Source: Reyranellaceae bacterium
GTDB taxonomy: Bacteria > Pseudomonadota > Alphaproteobacteria > Reyranellales > Reyranellaceae
DNA: 64,000 bases
NCBI GenBank assembly: GCA_022844045.1
Contig: JALHMM010000020.1
Coordinates: 1-64,000, forward strand
Direction of reading: 5' to 3'
Position 1 is the stretch's first letter. Every line of letters starts with the position of its first letter. The translations under genes and the position numbers were made by a program. The notes under the pieces were generated by a model. The model was not told where the DNA came from, searched no databases, and saw only the letters and a list, made by a program, of their open reading frames with translations. Positions 1 to 9,336 of this stretch are shown one piece after another.

Positions 1-101
1 GTAGCTTTGGCGGAGAAGAAATGCAAATTGTTTAGCGTTTACAGGGAGATAGGCGGACATCGGCGGCTCCTTGCGCTTATTGGCGGAGCTAGCCATATTC
101 C

Positions 102-146
102 CTCCGAAGGCAGAGGTCGTGAGTTCGAATCTCGCCGGGTCCGCCA
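102..146 (+). tRNA. 3' fragment of tRNA-Arg(CCG): anticodon loop to CCA, no 5' half
   Basis: ctCCGaa loop + ggcag + aggtc + gtgag-ttcgaat-ctcgc T-arm + cgggtcc-g-CCA. The matching 5' strands (ctgcc anticodon stem, ggacccg acceptor) are absent upstream. Confidence 0.7.
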
Positions 147-298
147 CATAAATCGGCAAGTCAGATATGTCGTCCTCGCCAGACCTCTCCATTGAAAGGG
201 CGGCGACGCGGACCTGCGCCTTTGCGATCCTGCCGGCGCGCAGACGCGGATCGCCGCGGCCCCGCGGCGTCTCGGGGCGGCCGGCCGAGGAGGAAGCC

Positions 299-1105
299 AT
301 GACGGACAACAACGATCTCCTCGTGCGACGCGAGGATGGCGTGCTCGTGCTGACCTTCAACCGCCCGCAGCACCGCAACGCGCTGACCCAGGAGATGCAG
401 GTCAGGCTCGGCGAGGAGCTCGCGGCGGCGGAGCTCGACCGCGAGATCGGCTGCGTGCTGCTGACCGGCGCGGGCGGCGCGTTCACCGCCGGCGGCGACG
501 TGAAGAACATGGCGCGCGGCCATGCCGCCGGCCAGCCGATCGATCAGCTTCGGCGCATGGAAGCGCAGCGCCAGTCGCAGCGGCGCACGTCGCTGCGCCT
601 GTTCGAGATGGGCAAGCCGACGCTCGCCGCCCTACCGGGCCCCGCCGCCGGCGCCGGCTTCTCGCTGGCTCTGGCCTGCGACATGCGCATCGCCGCGGAT
701 ACCGCGATCATGAGCAGCGCCTTCGTCAAGATCGGCCTGTCGGGAGACTATGGCGGCACCTACCTGCTGACGCAGCTTGTCGGCCCGGCGAAGGCGCGCG
801 AGATCTACCTGCTGGGCGATCGAATCGACATGCGCGAGGCGTACCGGCTGGGCCTGGTGAACTGGGTCGTGCCGGCCGCCGAGCTCGAAGCCAAATCCAT
901 GGAGATCGCCAGGCGCCTGGCGTCGGGCCCGCGATTGGCGCATCGCGCGCTGAAGGACAACCTCAATCGCGCGATGACCGGCACCTTCGCCGAGTGTCTC
1001 GACAACGAGAGCGCGAACCTCATGCAACTGCGGGACACCGAGGACCACAAGGAGGCGGCCCGCGCCTTCACCGAGAAGCGCGCGCCGAAATTCGTCGGGC
1101 GTTGA
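299..1105 (+). CDS. enoyl-CoA hydratase/isomerase family protein
   Basis: Crotonase fold motifs (GAGGAFTAGGDVKNM, ALPGPAAGAGFSLALACDMRIA). Confidence 0.9.
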   Translation: MTDNNDLLVRREDGVLVLTFNRPQHRNALTQEMQVRLGEELAAAELDREIGCVLLTGAGGAFTAGGDVKNMARGHAAGQPIDQLRRMEAQRQSQRRTSLRLFEMGKPTLAALPGPAAGAGFSLALACDMRIAADTAIMSSAFVKIGLSGDYGGTYLLTQLVGPAKAREIYLLGDRIDMREAYRLGLVNWVVPAAELEAKSMEIARRLASGPRLAHRALKDNLNRAMTGTFAECLDNESANLMQLRDTEDHKEAARAFTEKRAPKFVGR

Positions 1106-1215
1106 TATCGGCTGGTTCCGAGGCGCGGCTCGCACCGGGGCGAGTCGCATTGCCGACCGATGGGTGATGTGACAACCGTTGCGGTGTCGCATCGATGCCA
1201 GGTGGAGTGCGGGCC

Positions 1216-2808
1216 ATGAAGAATGGAATGCTTCGCGCGATGATCGCCGGTCTTGTGGGCGCGGCGCTCGCTGGTTCCGCCTCGGCGCAGAAATCCGGCG
1301 GCGTGCTGCGGGTCTATCACAACGACAATCCGCCGACCGCCTCGCTGCACGAGGAAGTGACGATCGCCACCCTGATGCCCTTCATGGCGGCGTTCAACAA
1401 CCTGATCATGTACGATCAGGCGTCGAAGCGGATCGCCGACGACACTATCGTGCCCGATCTCGCCGAATCGTGGAGCTGGAGCGCCGACAACAAGGTCCTG
1501 ACCTTCAAGCTGCGCGACGGCGTGCGCTGGCACGACGGCAAACCCTTCACCAGCGCCGACGTGAAGTGCACCTGGGACATGGTCATCGGCAAGCGCGAGA
1601 GCGGCTGGCGCAAGAACCCGCGCAAGGAATGGTACGCCAACCTGAACGAGGTCACCGTCGACGGCCCGAACCAGGTCGCCTTCCATCTCGGCCGGCCGCA
1701 GCCGTCGTTCCTCGGCTTCCTCGCCGCCGGCTTCTCGGCGGTCTACCCCTGCCACGTGCCGGCGCGCGAGATGCGTTCCAAGCCGATCGGCACCGGTCCC
1801 TTCAAGGTCAAGGCCTTCAGGCCCAACCAGAGCATCTCGCTCGAGCGCAACACCGACTACTGGAAGAAGGGCCGTCCCTATCTCGATGGCATCGAGTGGA
1901 CCATGGTGCCGAACCGCGCGACGCGCGTGCTCGCCTTCTCCGCCGGTCAGTTCGATCTCACTTACGCGCAGGACATCACGGTCAGGCTCCTGGCCGACAT
2001 CAAGGACAGGGCGCCGAAGGCCGTCTGCGAACTCGCGCAGTACAACATCCAGGTCCAGCTTCTCGTGAACGGCTCGATCGCGCCGTTCGATGATCCGCGC
2101 CTGAAGCGCGCGATGATGCTGACAATCGACCGCAAGGCCTTCATCGATGTCCTGAGCGAAGGCCAGTATCGCGTCGGCGGCGTGATGCAGGCACCGCCGG
2201 AAGGCATATGGGGTGTCGGGCCCGAGCAACTCGCCGACATTCCCGGCTTCACCGGCGACATCGCGAAGAATCGCGACATGGCCCGCAAGATCATGGCCGA
2301 ACTCGGCTATGGGCCGGACAAGATGCTCAAGATCAAGGTGGTGGCGCGCAATCTGGCCAGCCACCGCGAACCGACCACCCTGTTCATCGACCAGATGCGG
2401 CAGATCTTCATCGATGCCGAGATGGAACCGATCGAGAGCGCGATCTGGTACAACAGGCTCCTGCGCAAGGACTACAACGTCGCGGTGAACACCGGCGGCT
2501 CCGCCCTCGACGATCCCGACGTCATGTTCTACGAGGCCTATGCCTGCGGCTCGGAGCGCAACTACACGAACTATTGCGACAAGGACATGCAGAAGCGCTT
2601 CGACGAGCAGTCCTCGACTCTCGACCCGGTGAAGCGCAAGGCGCTCGTCCAGCGGATCGATCGCGACCTCCAGGCGCAGGGCGCGCGGCCCTCGATCGTG
2701 CATCTGCGCAGCAACACCTGCTGGCACGACTACGTCCGCGGCGTCACGATGCCGGTGAACTCGCACTACACCAACTGGCGCTTCGAGGACGTCTGGCTCG
2801 ACAAGTAG
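1216..2808 (+). CDS. ABC transporter substrate-binding protein, family 5 (peptide/nickel type)
   Basis: Signal peptide then SBP_bac_5-like sequence (LAESWSWSADNKVLTFKLRDGVRWHDGKPF). Confidence 0.9.
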   Translation: MKNGMLRAMIAGLVGAALAGSASAQKSGGVLRVYHNDNPPTASLHEEVTIATLMPFMAAFNNLIMYDQASKRIADDTIVPDLAESWSWSADNKVLTFKLRDGVRWHDGKPFTSADVKCTWDMVIGKRESGWRKNPRKEWYANLNEVTVDGPNQVAFHLGRPQPSFLGFLAAGFSAVYPCHVPAREMRSKPIGTGPFKVKAFRPNQSISLERNTDYWKKGRPYLDGIEWTMVPNRATRVLAFSAGQFDLTYAQDITVRLLADIKDRAPKAVCELAQYNIQVQLLVNGSIAPFDDPRLKRAMMLTIDRKAFIDVLSEGQYRVGGVMQAPPEGIWGVGPEQLADIPGFTGDIAKNRDMARKIMAELGYGPDKMLKIKVVARNLASHREPTTLFIDQMRQIFIDAEMEPIESAIWYNRLLRKDYNVAVNTGGSALDDPDVMFYEAYACGSERNYTNYCDKDMQKRFDEQSSTLDPVKRKALVQRIDRDLQAQGARPSIVHLRSNTCWHDYVRGVTMPVNSHYTNWRFEDVWLDK

Positions 2809-2819
2809 GACGACAAGCC

Positions 2820-3977
2820 ATGACGACCCCACGGCTCGAGTTCCCCTCTTTCCGCCTGCCGCCGCAGGCCGAAGCGCTGCGGCTCGAGGTACGCGCCTTT
2901 CTCGCCGAGACGCTGCCGCGTATGAAGTCCGCCCAGCGCTCCGCGTCGTGGAACGCGCCATCGCCCGAGTTCAGCCGCGCGCTCGGCGCGCGCGGCTGGA
3001 TCGGCATGACCTGGCCGAAGAAGTATGGCGGCGGTGAGCGCAGCTTCCTGGAGCGCTACGTCGTCACCGAGGAACTGCTCGGCCACAGCGCGCCCGCCGG
3101 CCTGCATTGGCTGGCCGACCGGCAGTCGGGACCGCTGCTGCTGCGCTTCGGCACCGAGGAACAGCGCCAGGCCGTGCTGCCGCGCATCGTGCGCGGCGAG
3201 TGTTACACCAGCGTCGGCCTGAGCGAGCCGGATTCCGGCTCCGATCTGGCCTCCGTGCGCACGCGCGCCGAGCCGGTACCTGGCGGCTTTCGCGTCAACG
3301 GCACGAAGATCTGGACCTCCGGCGCCCATCGCAGCCACTACTGCGTCGCGCTGGTGCGAACCTCGGGCCAGCATGGCGATCGCCACAAGGGGCTGAGCCA
3401 GCTTCTCATCGACATCAAGACGCCGGGCCTCCATCTGCGCCCGATCCTCAACCTCGCCGGGCGCCACGACTGGAACGAGGTCACCTTCGCCGATTGCTTC
3501 GTTCCCGAGAGCTGCCTGATCGGCCAGGAGGGCGATGGCTGGATGCAGGTCACCAGCGAGTTGGCCTACGAACGCTCCGGACCCGAGCGCTTCCTGCAGA
3601 ACTTCTACATGCTGCCGGCGCTGATCGCGATGTTGGGCCGCCATCCCTCGAAGCATGCGTCGGCGATTCTCGGCCGACTGATCGCGCGCCTGTGGACCTT
3701 GCGGCAAATGTCGGTATCGGTCGCCGGCATGCTGGAGGCCGGCCAATCGCCGACCGTCGAGGGCTCGCTGGTCAAGGACCTCGGCACACTCTACCAGCAG
3801 GAGCTGCCCGAGATCGGGCGCGTGCTGGCGTGGTCCGACGCCACCAGCGAAGAGGACATGGCCGACTTCCTCGATATCGCGCAGAACTGCACGCTGCTGG
3901 CGCCGGCCTACACCATCCAGGGCGGCACGACGCAGGTGCTGCGCGGCATCATCGCGCGCGGCCTGGGCTTGCGCTGA
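2820..3977 (+). CDS. acyl-CoA dehydrogenase family protein
   Basis: YTSVGLSEPDSGSDLASVRTRA and C-terminal GGTTQVLRGIIARGLGLR. Confidence 0.92.
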   Translation: MTTPRLEFPSFRLPPQAEALRLEVRAFLAETLPRMKSAQRSASWNAPSPEFSRALGARGWIGMTWPKKYGGGERSFLERYVVTEELLGHSAPAGLHWLADRQSGPLLLRFGTEEQRQAVLPRIVRGECYTSVGLSEPDSGSDLASVRTRAEPVPGGFRVNGTKIWTSGAHRSHYCVALVRTSGQHGDRHKGLSQLLIDIKTPGLHLRPILNLAGRHDWNEVTFADCFVPESCLIGQEGDGWMQVTSELAYERSGPERFLQNFYMLPALIAMLGRHPSKHASAILGRLIARLWTLRQMSVSVAGMLEAGQSPTVEGSLVKDLGTLYQQELPEIGRVLAWSDATSEEDMADFLDIAQNCTLLAPAYTIQGGTTQVLRGIIARGLGLR

Positions 3978-3999
3978 ACACGTCTTCGGGGAGGAGTGA

Positions 4000-5163
4000 T
4001 TGGACCCGCAAGCTGATCGGGGTGGCGCACTGGCCGGCCTGAAGGTCGTCGAGTTCGCCGGCGTCGGGCCGACGCCGATGGGCACCATGCTGCTGGCCGA
4101 CATGGGCGCGGAGGTGGTGACGATCGACCGCACCGAGCCGATCGATCTGGGCAGCCCGAAGACGCCGGGCTTCGACCTGTTGCGCCGCAATCGCCTGGTC
4201 GTGAAGTTGGACCTCAAGAACAAGGACGCTCAGGCCTGCGCGCTGGATCTGGTGTCGAGGGCCGACGTGCTGATCGAGGGCTTCCGTCCCGGCGTGATGG
4301 AGCGCATGGGGCTGGGACCGGCCGTTTGCCATGCGCGCAATCCCGGCCTGATCTATGCGCGCATGACCGGCTGGGGCCAGACCGGGCCACTGGCCGATCG
4401 CGCCGGGCACGACCTCAACTACATCGCGCTGAGCGGCGCGCTGCACGCGATCGGCCGCGAAGGCGCGCCGCCGACGCCGCCCTTGAGCCTGGTCGGCGAT
4501 TTCGGCGGCGGCGGCCTGTACATGGCCGTCGGCGTGCTCGCCGCCTTGCATGCGCGCCGGCGCACGGGCGCGGGACAGGTCATCGATATCGCCATGGTCG
4601 ACGGCGCGCTGTCGCTGATGACGGCGTTCTACGGCGGCTACGCGTCCGGGCGCCTGAGCTTGCGGCGCGGTACCAATGTCGTCGATGGCGGCGCGCCCTA
4701 CTACGACGTCTATCAATGCGCCGATGGCGAATACGTCGCCCTGGCACCCATCGAGCAACGCTTCCGGCGCGAGATGTACGAGAAGCTCGGACTCGATCCC
4801 GAGGATTTCGCCGGCAAGGACACGCCGGCCGACCGGCACACGGTGAAACCGAAGCTGGCGGCGATCTTCCGCCAGCGCACCCGGGCGCAGTGGTGCGAGG
4901 TCTTCGAGGGCAGCGATGCCTGCTTCGCGCCGGTTCTCTCGGTCGCCGAGACCGCGCGGCATCCCCATCACGTCGAGCGCGGCTCGCTGCCGGTCATCGA
5001 CGGCGTCGTGCAGCCGGCGCCGGCGCCGCGCTTCCTCGGCACGCCCTCGCCGACGCCGCGCCCACCACGGCGCGAGGGCACCGATACCGATACGGTCCTG
5101 CCGCGCTGGGGTGTCGATGCGGCGACCATCGCGCGGCTGAAGTCGATGAAAGTGTTGCTGTAG
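4000..5163 (+). CDS. CaiB/BaiF family CoA transferase
   Basis: LKVVEFAGVGPTPMGTMLLADMGAEVVTIDR; TTG start after ggagg. Confidence 0.92.
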   Translation: MDPQADRGGALAGLKVVEFAGVGPTPMGTMLLADMGAEVVTIDRTEPIDLGSPKTPGFDLLRRNRLVVKLDLKNKDAQACALDLVSRADVLIEGFRPGVMERMGLGPAVCHARNPGLIYARMTGWGQTGPLADRAGHDLNYIALSGALHAIGREGAPPTPPLSLVGDFGGGGLYMAVGVLAALHARRRTGAGQVIDIAMVDGALSLMTAFYGGYASGRLSLRRGTNVVDGGAPYYDVYQCADGEYVALAPIEQRFRREMYEKLGLDPEDFAGKDTPADRHTVKPKLAAIFRQRTRAQWCEVFEGSDACFAPVLSVAETARHPHHVERGSLPVIDGVVQPAPAPRFLGTPSPTPRPPRREGTDTDTVLPRWGVDAATIARLKSMKVLL

Positions 5164-5174
5164 GAGACTCGCGC

Positions 5175-5975
5175 ATGCTCGCCCATCCGCCCTACACCGA
5201 CATCGCCGTCTCGCTGAACGATCGCGTGGGCGTGATCGAGATGCGCCGGCCGCCCGACAATTTCTTCGATCGCGCCCTGATCATCCAGCTGCGCGACGCG
5301 TTCGAGGCCTTCGATCGCGACGAGGAGTGCCGCGCGCTCGTGCTCTGCGCCGAGGGCAAGAATTTCTGCGCCGGCGCCAATTTCGCCGCCGACGGCCGCG
5401 CCGCGGAAGGCGGCGCAGTCCGCCGCCAGCAGGCTGGCTCGACCAATCTCTACAAAGAAGCCGTCCGCCTGTTCCGCATCGGCAAGCCGGTCGTGGGCGC
5501 GATCCAGGGCGCGGCGGTCGGTGGCGGCCTGGGGCTGGCGCTGGTGCCCGATTTCCGCGTGACCTGCCCCGAAGGCCGCTTCTGCGCCAACTTCACGCGG
5601 CTCGGCACGCATCCCGGCTTCGGCCTGACGGTGACCTTGCCGCGGCTGATCGGCGCGCAGGCGGCGGAGATGATGTTCTACACCGGCGATCGCGTTCCCG
5701 GCGACCAGGCCGTGCGGATGGGCCTGGCCGATGTGCTGGTGCCGCTCGCCGAGGTCAGAACGGCGGCGATCGGGCTGGCCACGCGCATCGCGCAATCGGC
5801 GCCGCTGGCGGTGAAGGCGACGCGCGCCACGATGCGTCGCGGCCTGGCCGACGCGGTGGAAGCCGCGACCGACCACGAATTCGTCGAGCAGGACTGGCTG
5901 TTCCGCACCGACGATTTCCGCGAAGGCGTGCGTGCGATGACCGCCCGCACCCTGCCGGACTTCAAGGGGCGCTGA
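5175..5975 (+). CDS. enoyl-CoA hydratase/isomerase family protein
   Basis: Crotonase motifs (CAEGKNFCAGANF, GAAVGGGLGLALVPDFRV). Confidence 0.9.
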   Translation: MLAHPPYTDIAVSLNDRVGVIEMRRPPDNFFDRALIIQLRDAFEAFDRDEECRALVLCAEGKNFCAGANFAADGRAAEGGAVRRQQAGSTNLYKEAVRLFRIGKPVVGAIQGAAVGGGLGLALVPDFRVTCPEGRFCANFTRLGTHPGFGLTVTLPRLIGAQAAEMMFYTGDRVPGDQAVRMGLADVLVPLAEVRTAAIGLATRIAQSAPLAVKATRATMRRGLADAVEAATDHEFVEQDWLFRTDDFREGVRAMTARTLPDFKGR

Positions 5976-6039
5976 GACCGCGGGCTGGCGAACGCGTCCA
6001 AGGGCCGCTCGAGTCGCTCGAAGTCCGCGCGGCCGTTGA

Positions 6040-8625
6040 TCACACGACGCCGGCCGCGCGCAGCGCCGCAACCTGCGCGGCGGTCATGCCGAGAACCGAC
6101 GACAGGACGCGCTCGGTATCCTCGCCGTAGTTGGGGCCGGAGCGGCCGGGCATGCCGCCGGGGAAGGCCGGGCTGCGCTCGAGGACGGCAGGGAAGCCCT
6201 TCACCGGCCAGGTGCCGAGCTCGGTTTGCGGCAGCTCGACCAGCCAATCCAGATGGCGAAGCTGGGGATCCTTTTCGTAGCGGTCCTCGGCCGTCTGGCA
6301 GAGTCCCGCCGGCACGCCGGCGGCCTGCAGACGGGCCATGAGATCCGCGCCGTCGAACGCGGCTGTGGCGCCGGCCATCAAGCCATCGAGAACGTCTTCG
6401 TTGGCGCGCCGGCTCGACAATCCGTCGAATCGCGGATCGTCGAGCCACTCGCGACGGCCGAGCACGGTCGCGACCGCGCGCCATTGATCATCGGTGAAAG
6501 CGGCGATCGCGACCCAGCGGTCCTCGCCGCGTGTCGGATACGCGCCATGCGGCGCGGCCAGGCGATAGGGCGAACGGTTGCCGTATCGCGACCAGCGGCG
6601 GCCATTGACCGAGTGATCGAGCGTGGCGGTTCCCGTCAGGAAGATCCCGACCTCCGCCTGCGAGGCGTCGACGTGGCAGCCGCGGCCCGTCGTCGCCTGC
6701 CTGTGGATCGCGGCGAGCGCGGCGGTCGCCAGGTTGTAGGCGCCGAACCAGTCGAGATAGGAGTAACCGATGCCGGCCGGCGGATAGGGGTCGGGCAAGC
6801 CGGACATGTCGCTGATGCCGCTGAACGCCTGCGCCGTCGGGCCGAAGGCGCGCGCCCGCCCATAGACGCCGTGCTGGCCGAACCCCGACTGCTGGAGATA
6901 GATGATGCGGGGATTGAGCGCGCGCAGGCGGTCGTAGCCCAGCCCCATGCGGTCCATCGTTCCCGGCGAATAGCCCTCGAGCACCACGTCGGCGTTGCGG
7001 ATCAGGTCTTCCAGGATCCGCTTGCCCTCGGGCTTCTTCAGATCGAGCGATATAGCGAGCTTGCCGGCGTTGATCTCCATGAAAGAGCCGCTGCGATTGA
7101 GCCCGCCGCGGGGCGGCGTCGGCATCGTGTCCGTGGCGGCCTGCCGCTCGGCGCGTCCGCCCAGCGGACAGGCCGCCGGACCGAAGCGCATGCCGTCGGC
7201 GCGCGACTCATGCTCGACCTTGATCACCTCGGCGCCCAGCGCGGCGAGGAAGCGGCCCGCGCCGGCACTGGCGAGCATCCAGCCGAGATCGACGACACGC
7301 ACCCCGGCGAGCGCGAAGGGCTTGCCGGTGGGGCCCGCGGTGGTCGCCCCGCGCGCCAGGCCGCAATCCGGCGACAGCGACGGCGGCTTTCGCGGCGTCG
7401 CCCATTCCTGCGCGACCGACCGCGTGTGCTCGCCCAGCCGGGGCGGTCGTTGCGCCGGGACCGTCCAGGGCGCATCGGGACTGTACCAGCGCGCCGCGAC
7501 ATAGGTGTACGACGCCCCGACTTCCGGGTGCGGGACGTCGGCGAAGGTGCCGCGCTGGAGGTAGTGCGGATCGCGCGCGTTCTCCTCGGGCCGTCGCACG
7601 AGCGCCCATGGCAGCCCGTTGTCCTGCCCGTCGCGCCACAGGTCGGCATCGAAATCCAGGCTGGCCGCGAGCTGGTCGACCAGCTCGCCGACCCTGGCCT
7701 CCGCTTGCGCATCGAACCGATCCAACCTGCCGAGGCCCTCGTCCACGCCGTGTTTGGCAAGAACCGCGATGGTTCCGCGTAGCGCGTCGGAGGAGTAGGT
7801 CGCCGTGGCGCGCAGATAGGTGCGGTAGGGCAGGAGATATCGCCCGTCCCGGGTCCGCGCGAGAGCCGGCAGGCTCGTCGACGGCATCGAATGACGGCAG
7901 GTCTGCCGGAAGTGGCGTTGCCGCAGGAAGATCCAGTTCGGCAGGTCGCTCTCGGTGTTCATGCTGACCGCCTCGTGGATACTCAGCGACACCCGCTGGC
8001 CCTCGCCGGTCCGCAGCCGGTGCGCGAGCGCGCCGAGCAGCGCGATGACGCTCATCTCTCCGGCGATGTGATAGGCCTGCCACATCTGCGGCGCGATGGG
8101 CGGCGTGGCGTAACGGCCCGACGATTCGGGGTCGTAGCCGCAGTTCATCATGACGCCGCCCAGAGCCAGGTGAACCAGGTCGCTGCCCTTGTAGTCGGCC
8201 CACGGGCCGGTATCGCCGAACGGGCTGATCCGCAGATAGATCAGTCGGGGATTGGCCGTTCGCAGTCGTTCGAAGGCGAGATTTCGGTCGGCGAGATACC
8301 CGCGCGGACGCGCATCCAGCACGATATCGGCGGCGGACGCGAGCCGCAGGAACGAGTCCTGCCCGTCGGGCTTGTCGAGATCGAGGACGATGGCTCGCTT
8401 GCCGAGATTGTAGTGCCAGAAATGCAGGCTCTCCTCCGGCGCCGCCACATCGCCGCGGAATGGCCCGATCCGCCGCGTGGATTCGCCCTCCGGCGGCTCG
8501 ACCTTCACGACGTCGGCGCCCAGGCCTGCGAGCACCCGGCCGGCATACTCGCCCTTCTCGTCCGCAAGTTCGAGCACGCGGACGCCGTGGAGATAGGCGC
8601 CATCGTCGCGGCCTGTGCCAGCCAT
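6040..8625 (-). CDS. Tandem-fused CaiB/BaiF CoA transferase, two class III domains in one chain
   Basis: 861 aa; N-domain LHGVRVLELADEKGEYAGRVLAGLGADVVKVEPP, C-domain LAGVRVVDLGWMLASAGAGRFLAALGAEVIKVEHE. Confidence 0.9.
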   Translation of the reverse strand: MAGTGRDDGAYLHGVRVLELADEKGEYAGRVLAGLGADVVKVEPPEGESTRRIGPFRGDVAAPEESLHFWHYNLGKRAIVLDLDKPDGQDSFLRLASAADIVLDARPRGYLADRNLAFERLRTANPRLIYLRISPFGDTGPWADYKGSDLVHLALGGVMMNCGYDPESSGRYATPPIAPQMWQAYHIAGEMSVIALLGALAHRLRTGEGQRVSLSIHEAVSMNTESDLPNWIFLRQRHFRQTCRHSMPSTSLPALARTRDGRYLLPYRTYLRATATYSSDALRGTIAVLAKHGVDEGLGRLDRFDAQAEARVGELVDQLAASLDFDADLWRDGQDNGLPWALVRRPEENARDPHYLQRGTFADVPHPEVGASYTYVAARWYSPDAPWTVPAQRPPRLGEHTRSVAQEWATPRKPPSLSPDCGLARGATTAGPTGKPFALAGVRVVDLGWMLASAGAGRFLAALGAEVIKVEHESRADGMRFGPAACPLGGRAERQAATDTMPTPPRGGLNRSGSFMEINAGKLAISLDLKKPEGKRILEDLIRNADVVLEGYSPGTMDRMGLGYDRLRALNPRIIYLQQSGFGQHGVYGRARAFGPTAQAFSGISDMSGLPDPYPPAGIGYSYLDWFGAYNLATAALAAIHRQATTGRGCHVDASQAEVGIFLTGTATLDHSVNGRRWSRYGNRSPYRLAAPHGAYPTRGEDRWVAIAAFTDDQWRAVATVLGRREWLDDPRFDGLSSRRANEDVLDGLMAGATAAFDGADLMARLQAAGVPAGLCQTAEDRYEKDPQLRHLDWLVELPQTELGTWPVKGFPAVLERSPAFPGGMPGRSGPNYGEDTERVLSSVLGMTAAQVAALRAAGVV

Positions 8626-8714
8626 GTCTCATCTCCCCGACCTTTGATTGTCCAGAACTGTCGCCCGCGTCGCGACCCCGCGACAAGTGGCTACGCAGGC
8701 ATGGCAGCGTCACG

Positions 8715-8759
8715 TGGCCGCCGAGGCCCGGTGCATTCCAAGTCTCGCCGGGTCCGCCA
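8715..8759 (+). repeat. Second, degenerate tRNA 3'-end remnant; exact 17-bp direct repeat tctcgccgggtccgcca with 130-146
   Basis: 8743-8759 identical to 130-146; weaker similarity upstream (ccgaggc..attccaag vs ccgaaggc..gttcgaa). Confidence 0.6.
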
Positions 8760-8825
8760 GCGATCTCTGCTCATCGTATCGGCAGCTCAGCGAGGTCGCG
8801 GCCGGGGCGACGCGCCGGTAGGTCG

Positions 8826-9224
8826 TCAGCGCGCGACAAAGCGTTGGATCCATGGAAACAACGCGAAGACCAGTTGCGCGGCGAGGCCGAGTTGCGCGCC
8901 CGGCGTCTGGTAGGTCGCCAGATGCTCCGCCACCGTTCGATCGAAGCCGAACACCGAGACGGCCAGCTCGCCCAGCATGAGCAGCGCGAAGGCAAGCGCG
9001 CCCATCACGAGACGCTCGGCCGTGCGCGGCGGCACGGCGAAGCGACGCACGAGCCACGCGCACGCCATCCATGACAGCGCGAGCATGACGGGCAGCTCGA
9101 TCAGCACGGCGTTGGTATCGCCCAGGCGCGGTATGACGACCAGCACGCGGACCGTGCCAAGCGCGAAGCCGAGCGCGAACGCGATCAAGAAGTAGAAGAA
9201 TCCGGCGCGAAGAGACGTTGCCAT
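8826..9224 (-). CDS. hypothetical integral membrane protein
   Basis: 132 aa, several hydrophobic segments. Confidence 0.7.
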   Translation of the reverse strand: MATSLRAGFFYFLIAFALGFALGTVRVLVVIPRLGDTNAVLIELPVMLALSWMACAWLVRRFAVPPRTAERLVMGALAFALLMLGELAVSVFGFDRTVAEHLATYQTPGAQLGLAAQLVFALFPWIQRFVAR

Positions 9225-9336
9225 CTCGCCCTCCTTCGCCGCGCGGATAGCACCCGCGACCAGGCGCGCGCTTAATGTAGATCAATGACCGCCACGCAGT
9301 GCCAACGGACATTGCCATGCACGGGAGACTCCGAAC

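Noticed and set aside
52-146. Complete tRNA using ggcggac (52-58) pairing with gtccgcc (139-145)
   Set aside because: Pairing would put the T-arm out of register; the real T-arm and anticodon loop fit only a 3' half with CCA at 144-146
102-146. Acceptor piece of a permuted two-piece tmRNA
   Set aside because: Discriminator is G and there is a clear CCG anticodon loop; no tag-coding piece seen downstream
805-2961. 718-aa minus-strand ORF (and similar long shadows at 2766-4223, 36806-38056, 51319-53370, 55264-56640)
   Set aside because: Antisense to clear conserved genes, composition typical of high-GC shadow frames, no recognisable domains
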